Source: Spirosoma endbachense (lineage in GTDB: Bacteria; Bacteroidota; Bacteroidia; Cytophagales; Spirosomataceae). Taken from it: a stretch of 64,000 bases of DNA. The translations under genes were made by a program, and so were the position numbers. Shown piece by piece: positions 8,361 to 17,600 of this stretch; the stretch's first letter is position 1; each line of letters starts with the position of its first letter. A model generated the notes under the pieces. The model saw only the letters and a list, made by a program, of their open reading frames with translations. It did no database searches and was not told the origin of the DNA. The DNA lies in the NCBI RefSeq assembly GCF_010233585.1, contig NZ_CP045997.1, positions 558,001 through 622,000 on the forward strand, in the 5' to 3' direction.

Positions 8361-9236
8361 TCAGGCGGGTACGGTGACCCCGATGGCATTGAATACCGTA
8401 GCGGCCAACTGCTGGGTACCCTGATTCAATTGCTCTACATACGGCTGAACACCCCCGATGCCAATCGCATTCCAGAGGGGTCGCTCACCAGCGGGGGTTT
8501 CGACCAGTCTGGCAATCAGATCAGCCACCTCCTGCGGATCGGGGCTTTTTTCGGTAGGCGTAAACATATGCGCAATACCCCGTTTGATGGGCAGGATCGT
8601 TTCGCCGTATACCTCCTCCACGCCAGGATTCGCCGGATTTATCTGCTTGGTCAATAGGTCGGTGGTCGGATAGGCCCCAGGCTGCACAATCACAGAATCG
8701 ATACCCAAAGCACGGAGTTCGTAATGGTACGTTTCGGCCAGCGCGTCGATAGCCGCCTTGGAGGCACTATAAGCCCCCAGCAGCGGCAAATGAAGCCGGG
8801 CAAGACCACTCGACAGGTGCATCAGCAGGCCACTTTTCTGCGCATGCATATACGGCAGCACGGCTTTAATCATCCGGTCGGCGCCGAGTACATTCACCTG
8901 AAAAATCTGATTGGCCTGTTCCGTGCTCAGGGATTCGTTCAGTCCGGTAATGACGATCCCGGCATTGTTAATCAGTACGTCGATCTGTCCATTCGCATCG
9001 TCGGCGATTTCAGCCATCGCCTGCTGAACGGACGCATCACTGGTCACATCGAGTTCAACGACCCGAATAGCCGCGTCATGGTCAATGGCCCACTGGCGAA
9101 TGGTTTGCGCGACGGCCGCATTCGTTGTGGTAACATTACGCATGGTGGCGTATACAATGTGGCCCTGTTTTGCCAGTGTTTTGGCCGTCAGCCAACCAAA
9201 CCCGCTGCTACTTCCGGTAAGAATGATTCGTTTCAT
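8361..9236 (-). CDS. Short-chain dehydrogenase/reductase (SDR)
   Basis: A 291-residue cytoplasmic SDR of the classical kind. The cofactor loop TGSSSGFGW lies at residues 7-15, LINNAGIV follows near 90, and the catalytic YSASK tetrad element is near 155-159. It should reduce or oxidise a carbonyl/alcohol with NAD(P). It lies downstream of an aldo/keto reductase and a TetR regulator on the same strand, and has its own copy of the palindrome ATACC-N4-GGTAT in the 64-base gap upstream. It is therefore a predicted target of that TetR protein rather than a simple read-through gene. The substrate is unknown. Confidence 0.9.
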   Translation of the reverse strand: MKRIILTGSSSGFGWLTAKTLAKQGHIVYATMRNVTTTNAAVAQTIRQWAIDHDAAIRVVELDVTSDASVQQAMAEIADDANGQIDVLINNAGIVITGLNESLSTEQANQIFQVNVLGADRMIKAVLPYMHAQKSGLLMHLSSGLARLHLPLLGAYSASKAAIDALAETYHYELRALGIDSVIVQPGAYPTTDLLTKQINPANPGVEEVYGETILPIKRGIAHMFTPTEKSPDPQEVADLIARLVETPAGERPLWNAIGIGGVQPYVEQLNQGTQQLAATVFNAIGVTVPA

Positions 9237-9252
9237 GGTTGTTTTTAATTAA

Positions 9253-9266
9253 ATACCAAACGGTAT
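9253..9266. promoter_or_regulatory. TetR-type operator upstream of the SDR
   Basis: The palindrome ATACCAAACGGTAT lies 17 bases before the SDR start. It shares the ATACC and GGTAT half-sites, four bases apart, with sites ahead of the aldo/keto reductase and the tetR gene. Confidence 0.65.
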
Positions 9267-9300
9267 ATTACTTAATAAAAAAATAGGAGTGAAATTCTGT

Positions 9301-10362
9301 TCAATACACGGGTTTCCCGGTCCTTGTCAGTTCGGAACTACCGCCGTTCAAGCGGGCAGCCGTGCTGGCCAGTAGTTCATGCGGGTAACCCAACGGCACC
9401 GCACTCACCTCATCCAGTCGTTGAATCTGGGTATCGGTCAGCGTGACTGCTAAGGAAGCCAGGTTATCCTCCAGTTGACTGAGTGTCCGAGGGCCCAGTA
9501 TGGTAATGATATCGGTAGCCGATGCATCGGCTTTTTGCCGCAGCCAGGCAAGGGCAATTTGTAGCGTCTGCACGCCCGTTTCGCTGGCAATTGACGCCAG
9601 TGTATCCAGAACGGCCGTATCCCGCTCACTTTTTTCGCTGCGGATTACGCGGCCCAGCTTCAGGAGCCGGGAATCGGTATCGACGGTTTCAGCCCGGTAT
9701 TTACCCGTCAGCAAGCCACCGCCAAGCGGAGACCAGATGGCAACGCCAAGTCCGAGGGCTTCGGCCATCGGCAACAACTCCCGATCAGGCGTCCGTTCAA
9801 CCAGGCTGTACTCAATCTGAATACCCGCAATGGGCGACCAGCCGCGCAGATCGGCCATCGTAGACGCGCTGGCAATCCGCCAGGCCGGAAAATTCGAGAA
9901 GCCGGGATAAAGAATCTTGCCCGATCGCACCAGATCATCGAAACCGCGAACAAGTTCGTCAAGGGGTGTCTGCCCGTCCGAAAAGTGCGCCCAGTACACA
10001 TCGATACGATCCGTTTTGAGTCGCTTCAGGCTGGCTTCGACCGAACGGATCATATTTTTCCGGCTGTTTCCCGTCGTCGAAATACCCGCCTTTTGCTCAG
10101 CACCCAGCGTAAATTTCGAGGACAGCACGAGTTGGTCCCGATCGCTGGCGATCAACTCCCCGACGAACTCTTCGGACTGACCAAACTGATAGGTATCGGC
10201 GGTATCGATAAAATTACCCCCTGCCTCAACGTAGCGTTCAAATACCCGACGCGATTCCGTGGGATCGGCACCATGTCCCCATCGGGTGCCGAAATTGCCA
10301 GTTCCTAAAGCCAGCTCCGAGACACGCAGTCCCGTTTTCCGGCCAAATAGTTTGTACTTCAT
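9301..10362 (-). CDS. Aldo/keto reductase
   Basis: A 353-residue cytoplasmic NADPH-dependent reductase with an (alpha/beta)8 barrel. The catalytic Asp and Tyr are seen in FIDTADTYQFGQSEE near residues 50-64, the Lys in LSSKFTLG, and the His in VYWAHFSDG. The C-terminal part carries the ALAWLRQ and ITILGPRTLSQLEDN elements of the YajO/Tas-like groups. The ATG at 10360-10362 is preferred; an in-frame TTG at 10384-10386 preceded by AGGTGA is a possible longer start. The operator ATACC-N4-GGTAT lies about 50 bases upstream, so it is a predicted target of the neighbouring TetR protein. Its natural substrate is unknown. Confidence 0.9.
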   Translation of the reverse strand: MKYKLFGRKTGLRVSELALGTGNFGTRWGHGADPTESRRVFERYVEAGGNFIDTADTYQFGQSEEFVGELIASDRDQLVLSSKFTLGAEQKAGISTTGNSRKNMIRSVEASLKRLKTDRIDVYWAHFSDGQTPLDELVRGFDDLVRSGKILYPGFSNFPAWRIASASTMADLRGWSPIAGIQIEYSLVERTPDRELLPMAEALGLGVAIWSPLGGGLLTGKYRAETVDTDSRLLKLGRVIRSEKSERDTAVLDTLASIASETGVQTLQIALAWLRQKADASATDIITILGPRTLSQLEDNLASLAVTLTDTQIQRLDEVSAVPLGYPHELLASTAARLNGGSSELTRTGKPVY

Positions 10363-10409
10363 TACCTTGAGGTTTTCTTCGTTCAAATTCAGTCACCTGG
10401 CCACAGCAC

Positions 10410-10427
10410 ATATACCAATCGGTATAT
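10410..10427. promoter_or_regulatory. TetR-type operator and promoter upstream of the aldo/keto reductase
   Basis: ATATACCAATCGGTATAT is an 18-base dyad with the same half-sites as the tetR operator. On the minus strand it overlaps TATATGTG, one base off the TAnnTTTG box, with a TTG 20 bases further up. A bound repressor would cover the -7 element. Confidence 0.68.
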
Positions 10428-10443
10428 AAGTAAGCAAAAAAAA

Positions 10444-11046
10444 TCAACTGGTCAATTCGATCGATTTAACCAGATCCCGGATCGTATCGAGTATGGTATC
10501 CAGGTAAAACGGATTCCGGGTTGATCGCCCAATCAGAATGCCACCCTCAACCAGAGCAATGATCGATAAGGCCAGTTTGCTGGCATTCGTATCCGCCCGA
10601 AACTCATTGGCCGCCATGCCCTGTTGAATGATACCCACCAGATCCTCCTTCCAAAGGATCAACTGCTCCGCCACTCGTTCGCGTAACGGTTCATGGGTGT
10701 CATCGGCTTCGGTGCCGGCATTGAGTAAGGGGCACCCACCCGCCGGGAAAGCACTGCTTCCGGCACTCCCGAAAATAGTAATAAATGCCAGAAGCTTATC
10801 CCGACTGCTTGAATAGTCCCTGAGCGCATCCTGAATAATGCCGGTTCGGCACGCGATATTGTAATCGAACGCGGCAAGGGCTACGTCTTCTTTATTGTCA
10901 AAATTACCGTAGATACTCCCTTTCGTCAGCCTGGTGGCTTCGGTCAGATCAGACAAGGACGTCCCGGCATAGCCTTTCCGGTTGAAAATACCGGCGGTCG
11001 TTTCAATGATAAACTGACGGGTTGTTTCGGATCGTGGTGTAAACAT
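10444..11046 (-). CDS. TetR/AcrR family transcriptional repressor
   Basis: A 200-residue dimeric DNA-binding regulator. The helix-turn-helix occupies about residues 10-55, with FNRKGYAGTSLSDLTEA, TKGSIYGNFDNKEDV and the conserved YGNF. The C-terminal ligand-binding domain includes the GGCPLLNAG segment seen in many reductase-linked TetR proteins, whose Cys could respond to electrophiles (inference). It lies upstream of the aldo/keto reductase and SDR on the same strand. Palindromes with identical half-sites precede all three genes, so it likely represses itself and both reductases until a toxic carbonyl or similar inducer appears. A TATATTTG box ends four bases before the ATG, predicting a leaderless mRNA. 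Confidence 0.92.
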   Translation of the reverse strand: MFTPRSETTRQFIIETTAGIFNRKGYAGTSLSDLTEATRLTKGSIYGNFDNKEDVALAAFDYNIACRTGIIQDALRDYSSSRDKLLAFITIFGSAGSSAFPAGGCPLLNAGTEADDTHEPLRERVAEQLILWKEDLVGIIQQGMAANEFRADTNASKLALSIIALVEGGILIGRSTRNPFYLDTILDTIRDLVKSIELTS

Positions 11047-11050
11047 GGTA

Positions 11051-11080
11051 CAAATATACCGATCGGTATTTAATTAACAA
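11051..11080 (-). promoter_or_regulatory. tetR promoter with overlapping operator palindrome
   Basis: Minus strand: TTG (11078-11080), 19 bases, then TATATTTG (11051-11058), a full match to the Bacteroidota promoter pattern. The perfect 14-base palindrome ATACCGATCGGTAT (11056-11069) overlaps the -7 box, a classic autorepression layout. The box is four bases from the ATG. Confidence 0.72.
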
Positions 11081-11247
11081 CCATAGTTCCGAAAAAACTT
11101 TTTTATTGTTCGGAAAACGGTAGCATCGTTTGATAACATCGGTGATTCGGTGCTGGTCTGCACGCCAAAAGTTGCGCTCAAATCCGGATTTGAGACGATT
11201 TATTGGGTATTTTCTGGCTGATTTGGGGCAAAAACACGGAACGAACC

Positions 11248-12540
11248 ATGAAAAAATGTTTCTGGCTATTCCTGATCCTGATCAGGTCGACGGCAACGCT
11301 CAACGCACAGCAGGCTACAGCTGCTTCCCAATCCACGGCCGACAAGCTGGATGAATACCTGACAGCAGCCAGTCTGCAGCACCGGTTCAACGGGACAGCG
11401 CTCGTTGCCCGAAACGGAAAAATTCTCCTTCAGAAAGGCTACGGCTGGAACAATGTGGCCGCAAAAATTCAGAACGATACCAACAGCATCTATCAACTCG
11501 GGTCGATCACGAAACCATTCACGGGGGCCGCGATTCTGCGCTTACAGGATGAAGGAAAACTTTCCGTAAAGGATAAGTTGAGTAAACACCTGCCCGATTA
11601 TCCCAGGGCCGATCAGATTAGCCTGGAGCAGTTATTCATCCATACATCGGGCATTTACGATTTTAAAAACCTGCTGTACAGTCCCGACAGCACCGAACGC
11701 GCCCGTCTGACCCGGCCCGTCACGAAAGAATGGCTGGTCCGGCAGTTCAGTCAAAAGCCGTTGACCGGCAAACCAGGGGCCGCCGTGAACTACACCAACT
11801 CGGGCTATTATCTGCTGGGCCTGGTGGTCGAGAAAGTAACAGGCCAGCCTTTTGAAACCGTCGTTCGGGAGCGGTTTCTCCGTCCCCTCCAGCTTACCCA
11901 TACCGGATTTGATTTTATTAATCTGAAAAACGGGAACAAAACAACGGGCTACACCTTCCAGAATGATTCGGTGCTGGTGCCTACGCCGATCATCGACTCG
12001 ACCGTGGCCTATGCGGCTGGGGGAATGTATAGCACTGTGGGCGATTTATACCGCTGGTCGCGCGTGGTCCAGAACCGGCGGTTGCTCAAACCCGACACCT
12101 GGGAGTCGGCACTGACGCCCCACAACAACGGAAACTGGGGGTACGGCTGGGGCGTATCTACGTTTCAGAACGACACGAAGCTGATTTTCCAGAACGGAAA
12201 TCTACCCGGTTTTGCCACCTACTACATTCAGTTTCCTCAGGATGATATCACCCTTATTCTCCTCAGCAACATCGACGATGCCTCTGATATAACCTCTCCG
12301 GAACCAACCGTCAGAGACCTCATCAATATCGTTTATGATCTCCCCTATCAGCTCCCCAAAAACCGAAAAATCGTGTCCGTCGGTCAACCCGTACTCACGC
12401 AGTATATCGGTCGTTACCGGCATTCCGACGACCGAATCATGACAATAACCCAGGAATCGGGTAAGCTTTTTCTCCAGATCACGGGCCAGCCCCGCTTTGA
12501 AGTTATCCGGAGAGTGACACCGATTTCTTCCTCAAAGTAG
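11248..12540 (+). CDS. Secreted class C beta-lactamase-like serine hydrolase (3' frameshift)
   Basis: A 430-residue exported serine hydrolase of the beta-lactamase/DD-peptidase superfamily. The ATG at 11248 starts a signal peptide (MKKCFWLFLILI). The catalytic SxxK motif is SITK in GSITKPFTG, and the YxN motif is in NYTNSGYYLLG. The reading frame stops at 12538-12540 after the unlikely tail RRVTPISSSK. Moving to the +1 frame near 12508-12510 continues ESDTDFFLKVVDAQLSF and ends at a stop at 12636-12638, which looks like the true C-terminus. So one base is lost (or two gained) near 12505-12510, by mutation or sequencing error. The catalytic domain is intact. The substrate is unknown. Confidence 0.85.
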   Translation: MKKCFWLFLILIRSTATLNAQQATAASQSTADKLDEYLTAASLQHRFNGTALVARNGKILLQKGYGWNNVAAKIQNDTNSIYQLGSITKPFTGAAILRLQDEGKLSVKDKLSKHLPDYPRADQISLEQLFIHTSGIYDFKNLLYSPDSTERARLTRPVTKEWLVRQFSQKPLTGKPGAAVNYTNSGYYLLGLVVEKVTGQPFETVVRERFLRPLQLTHTGFDFINLKNGNKTTGYTFQNDSVLVPTPIIDSTVAYAAGGMYSTVGDLYRWSRVVQNRRLLKPDTWESALTPHNNGNWGYGWGVSTFQNDTKLIFQNGNLPGFATYYIQFPQDDITLILLSNIDDASDITSPEPTVRDLINIVYDLPYQLPKNRKIVSVGQPVLTQYIGRYRHSDDRIMTITQESGKLFLQITGQPRFEVIRRVTPISSSK

Positions 12541-12638
12541 TGGATGCCCAGCTATCTTTCCATAAAAACGAAGCCGGCCAGGTCGCTCAGGTCGTTGTTC
12601 GTCAGGGTGGACGTGATTACGCGTGGAAACGACTATAA
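12508..12638 (+). other. Out-of-frame C-terminal remainder of the serine hydrolase
   Basis: Read from 12510, this segment encodes ESDTDFFLKVVDAQLSF, then GQVAQVVVRQGGRDYAWKRL and a stop at 12636-12638. The tail resembles the C-terminal lipocalin-like domain (DUF3471-like) that ends many serine hydrolases of this group. It is lost from the present ORF by the frameshift. Confidence 0.75.
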
Positions 12639-12738
12639 AACCGCCTGGTTACCGACTAATCGTTCTCTACTTGAAAAGTAGAATTAATAGGCCAGCGAGT
12701 TTTGGTAACCATTGGCGTTCTCCTGCCGATGTCTTTTT

Positions 12739-13350
12739 ATGAAAACGAATGGACCCGCTCCGGCTGTATCGGACCTGTTGCTCTGGCAACTGATAAAAAA
12801 CAGCAACGAGTCAGGCTTACGAAAACTCGTTGAGAAGTATTTCAATGCCTTACAGAACTACGGCTACAAATTTGTGCGGGACGAGGACTTTGTGAAAGAC
12901 TGCGTTCAGGAAGTCTTTATCGACATCTGGAGCCGCCGGGATCGCATTAGTTCACCAGACAGTGTCCGGGCTTATCTCCTTAGCTCCGTCCGCAAACGGG
13001 TGCTGCGGGAAGGGTACCGGCAACGGATCAATCGGGATGATGAACCGACCGACCTGGAGAATGACCTGAGCTTTGTCGAATTTTCGCCAGAATGGTCACT
13101 CATTGAACAGGAAAGCCTGGTTGAGACGACCCAGCGCATTTCGGCCTCGCTCAACCAGTTACCCAAACGCCAGCGGGAAGTCATTTACCTCCGCTATTAC
13201 CAGAACCTGGAACGCGACGAAATTGCCGACATCATGGGTGTGAATCCGCAGTCGGTTTCGAACCTGCTACAGGCCGCCTTTAAGACATTTCGGGAAAACT
13301 GGGTGGGCTTTCTGATTCTTACGCAATTGGTCGACCGCATCGCTTTCTAA
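12739..13350 (+). CDS. ECF RNA polymerase sigma factor
   Basis: A 203-residue sigma-70 family factor. Region 2 includes DEDFVKDCVQEVFIDIW, the core-binding and -10-recognition part. Region 4 includes LPKRQREVIYLRYYQNLERD followed by a helix-turn-helix (IADIMGVNPQSVSNLLQ). The ATG at 12739-12741 is chosen; the longer ORF begins at a TTG. A FecR anti-sigma factor follows 71 bases downstream, then SusC and SusD. This is the standard trans-envelope signalling arrangement in which substrate binding at the SusC protein frees the sigma factor to transcribe the uptake genes. Confidence 0.92.
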   Translation: MKTNGPAPAVSDLLLWQLIKNSNESGLRKLVEKYFNALQNYGYKFVRDEDFVKDCVQEVFIDIWSRRDRISSPDSVRAYLLSSVRKRVLREGYRQRINRDDEPTDLENDLSFVEFSPEWSLIEQESLVETTQRISASLNQLPKRQREVIYLRYYQNLERDEIADIMGVNPQSVSNLLQAAFKTFRENWVGFLILTQLVDRIAF

Positions 13351-13421
13351 AAAAACAGCCTCAAAAACAGGTATTTGACAACATATTGGCTATCTATGGG
13401 TAGCACTCACGCCAAACACAG

Positions 13422-14516
13422 ATGAAGCATACCGATTATCGTGACTATAGTGTTGATGATCTGACGCGGGACGACTACTTCCGGCATTGGGTAATCAATC
13501 ACAACCGACAGAGTGAGGCATTCTGGCTGGAGTGGCTGGATCAAAACCCCGATTGTGCCGACAAGGTGCAGCTGGCCAGGGCCTTTTTGCAGGCCCTGGC
13601 CGAAAAAGATACTGCCCTGGCTCCCCCGGAACTCGACCACATCATGGCGAACATCCTCCAGGCGGGCGAGCCGACGGTGGTTCCGCTCTGGCGCAGGGCG
13701 GCATTCCGGGTGGCGGCTTCGGTTCTGGTTCTGCTCGGCCTGGGGTTTGTCGCATTCCGATACATCAGCCAACAGGCCGATCCGGTGAGTGCCTCCCTGG
13801 CAGAGCTTAGTCCGACGCTGGCCAGCGCGTCCATTGAAATGGTCAATACCACCAGCCACCCCCAGACGATCCGGCTCCAGGACAGCAGTACCGTATTGCT
13901 GTACCCCAGGGCAAAACTTCGCTATTCGAAACGGATCGACCCCGACCGGCGGGAAGTGTACCTGAGCGGTAAAGCGTTCTTTTCCATTACTAAAAACCCG
14001 AAAAAACCCTTCTGGGTCTACACCGATCAGATTTCGACCCAGGTATTGGGGACGAGTTTTCTGGTGAACAGTACGGCCAGCGACGCGAAAGTTGAAGTAC
14101 GAACAGGCCGGGTGTCGGTCTACATGCGAACTGATGTCCGCCGGGACCGGCTGGCCGGAAAAAATGAATCCGCAGGCATGGTACTGACGCCAAACCAGCA
14201 GGTTGCGTTTTCGAGCATCGACAAACGCCTGGTCAAATCGGTCGTCGAACAGCCGGTTACGCTGAATGAATCGCCATCGAATGACTATATTTTTGATGAA
14301 GCGCCCATCAGCCAGGTATTTGAGCTGCTCGAACGGAATTACGGGTTAACGTTCATTTACGATGCCCCCAGCCTGAAAGAATGCTACCTGACGGCGAATC
14401 TGGCCAACGAATCGCTGTTTGATAAATTGAACCTGATCTGTAAAATCACCCGCTCATCGTATGAACTGGTCGACGGGCAAATCGTTATTCATAGCCAGGG
14501 ATGTGACAATAAATAG
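13422..14516 (+). CDS. FecR family anti-sigma factor
   Basis: A 364-residue inner-membrane regulator. The cytoplasmic N-terminal part begins MKHTDYRDYSVDDLTRDDYF and holds the sigma-binding region. One membrane helix lies near residues 90-108 (RVAASVLVLLGLGFVAF). The periplasmic FecR domain (TIRLQDSSTVLLYPRAKLRY near 147-166) and a DUF4974-type C-terminal domain follow, the latter able to meet the STN domain of the partner SusC. It lies between the sigma factor and susC on the same strand. Its role is to hold the sigma factor until a signal arrives from the outer membrane. Confidence 0.92.
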   Translation: MKHTDYRDYSVDDLTRDDYFRHWVINHNRQSEAFWLEWLDQNPDCADKVQLARAFLQALAEKDTALAPPELDHIMANILQAGEPTVVPLWRRAAFRVAASVLVLLGLGFVAFRYISQQADPVSASLAELSPTLASASIEMVNTTSHPQTIRLQDSSTVLLYPRAKLRYSKRIDPDRREVYLSGKAFFSITKNPKKPFWVYTDQISTQVLGTSFLVNSTASDAKVEVRTGRVSVYMRTDVRRDRLAGKNESAGMVLTPNQQVAFSSIDKRLVKSVVEQPVTLNESPSNDYIFDEAPISQVFELLERNYGLTFIYDAPSLKECYLTANLANESLFDKLNLICKITRSSYELVDGQIVIHSQGCDNK

Positions 14517-14628
14517 GTGTATCTGCCAACCAGTATCGGTACACTAAAAATTATTCTCGAAAAAATTACAAATAAATACAGTATCTGCGTACGCTTGCCG
14601 CTATCCATGAGCAAACCCCTACTCTCTC

Positions 14629-17600
14629 ATGGATAAACACGATACTAACCGTTTCTCCTGCCGGACGCTCATGAAACTATCGGTTATTCAGCTCCTGATG
14701 ACCATCCTGTTTGTGGGTGCGACCTATGCGCATCATGCACATGGGCAGGAAATTCTTGATCAGCGAATAACCCTCAAAACGGAGACGACCAACCTCAGGC
14801 GGGCCCTGCTGACGCTCGAACGAACAACCCATGTGCTGTTTGTCTACAACCCCAGGGAAATTCAGATCAACCAAAAAGTAACCCTGGACGCCCGGTATGT
14901 GACGTTGAAAGAGGCCCTTACGGAATTGCTGACACCCCTGCACATTCAGTACGAAGTCTCCGGAAAACAAATCATCCTGTTTCGGAAGGACGAAACGGAC
15001 ACGAAAACAATCCCCAGTCTGATCTTTCCCCTGCCGATGCTGGCCGATCTGCCCATCAGTGGAACGGTCACGGACGAAAAGGGAGAAGGCTTGCCGGGCG
15101 TCAGTGTGCTGGTAAAAGGGACACAGCGGGGTACGTCCACGAACACGGACGGAAACTTTCAGATTGCCGTTCCGAACGAAGCCGCTGTGCTGGTTTTTAG
15201 CTTTGTCGGTTTTCAGCCGCAGGAAATCGAGGTGGGTAAGCGGGCAACCCTGAACGTCTCCCTCAAGACCGATAATAAGAACCTCGATGAGGTGGTCGTC
15301 GTTGGGTATGGTACCGTAAAAAAGTCGGACCTGACCGGTGCGGTTGCCAAAGTTGGTGAAGCGAACATCAAAGCCACACCCATCCCTTCCCTCGACCGGG
15401 CTATGCAGGGGCGGGCCGCGGGTGTACAGGTCGTGACCAATTCGGCCCGGCCCGGTGGAAGCGCTACGATCCGGATCCGGGGATCAGGGTCGGTCAATGC
15501 CAGCAATGACCCCCTCTACGTGATCGACGGTTTTCCAACCGGCAACCTGAATTCGATCAACTCCGACGATATCGAATCCATTGAAGTACTGAAAGATGCC
15601 TCGGCAACCGCCATCTACGGCTCCCGAGGGTCGAACGGGGTGGTTCTGGTTACAACGAAACGGGGCAAGGCCGGGAAGGCCGTCATCAGCTACGATGGCT
15701 ACTACGGTGTTCAAACCGTTCGGCATACGATTCCCCTGCTCAATGCCCGGCAATTTGCCGATTTCGTGAACGAAGCCCGCGTCAATGGGGGTGCCAAACC
15801 TTTTTTCGACGGGTCCACCCCCGACCAGCCCCTTCCTTCGGCGCTTGGTGAAGGTACCGACTGGCAACAGCAGATTTTCCAATCGGCACCCATCCAGAAT
15901 CACCAGCTTTCGGCCTCAGGAGGGTCCGAAAAATCGCGTTATGCCGTTTCGTTTGGGTATTACAACCAACAGGGCATTATCCTCAACTCGAACTTTAAAC
16001 GCTATACCCTGCGCGCCAACCTCGACAACAACCTGACCTCCCGGCTGAAAGTCGGGCTGACCACGCAGGGGGCCTATACCACCGGCAACAACGCCAAAAC
16101 GGATGTCGACGGTAATGGTGGTGGGGGGGTAACGAGTTCGGCGCTGAGTTATGCGCCCACGTTTCCGACCTACAATCCCGACGGTAGCTATTACAAAAAT
16201 ACGGGCGCTCTCAACGGCTATGGGGTCGATAACCCGCTGGCCGTCGCCAATGAGATCACGAACCCAAGCTCGACCATGCGGTTGCTGGCCAACGCCTACC
16301 TCGATTATACGATCATCGACGGCCTGAACTTCCGGACCAGTTTCGGGGCTGATCTTCAGAACACCAAATCCAACAGTTACCAGACCCGGCTATCGCTGGC
16401 GGGTTCCAGCCTGGGCGGTGGGGCCAGTATCGAAACGGCTCAAAGCATCGGCTGGCTGAATGAGAACACCCTGAATTACACCCGGCAACTGACGCCCCGG
16501 CATAGCCTGAACGCCTTACTTGGCTACACGATCCAGGGGCTGACAACGGAAGGCGTAATCACCAGAGCCAACACCTTTAACGATGATTTTGCCCTGTTCA
16601 ACAACCTCGGAGCCGGGTCGACCCTGGTAGCCCCAACATCGTCGGCCAGCGACTGGCGGTTGATATCGTACCTCGCCCGGATCAACTATGGCTTCGATGA
16701 TCGGTTTCTGCTGACGCTGACCGGTCGACGCGATGGGTCCAGCCGGTTCGGCCCGAATCAGAAATTCGGTTTCTTTCCATCGGGCGCGCTGGCCTGGAAA
16801 CTCGCCAATGAGAAATGGATGAAGAATCTGACGGTCGTTTCGGATGCCAAGCTGCGACTCAGCTACGGGCTATCGGGCAACCAGGAAATTGGCAACTATC
16901 GCTACCTGGCCAATATCAGCTCGACCTCATACATTCTGGGTGGTGCCCTGAACTCCGGTGCGACAACCTCCGGCGTGGCCAACCCGGATCTGCGCTGGGA
17001 ACGAAATGCGCAGTTTGATGCCGGTCTTGATGTGGGTCTGTTCAACAACCGGGTTCAGCTGACAGCCGATTACTACATCAAAACAACGTCGGATCTTCTC
17101 TTCAACGTCGGCATTCCCACCTCGTCGGGATTTTCCAATACCCTCAAGAATATTGGCAGTGTGGAGAACAAAGGACTTGAACTGTCCCTGAATACGATCA
17201 ACATCGATAAAGGGGGCTTTCGCTGGACGTCGGAGTTCAACATCACCTTCAACCGGAATAAAATATTGACCCTCGATGGCCGCCAGCAATTCACAACGGG
17301 GACCGATGCGGTTATTTTTGCCACCAGTATCAACCCGATTCTGCTCAAGGTCGGCAGTCCGCTGGGTAATTTTTACGGCCGTGTGGCCGACGGTATTTTT
17401 CAGAGCCAGGCCGAAATCGACGCGTCAGCGCAGAAAACAGCCCGGCCCGGTGACCTTCGCTACAAGGATCTCAATGGCGACGGCGTCATCAACGATAATG
17501 ACCGCGACATCATTGGCAATGCGAACCCCAAGCTCTTTGGTGGGTTCAACAATACCTTTTCGTTTAAGGGTTTCGACCTGAACATCTTCGTGCAGGGCAA

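Noticed and set aside
8724..9248. 174-residue forward ORF over the SDR gene
   Set aside because: Antisense to a full SDR with intact cofactor and catalytic motifs.
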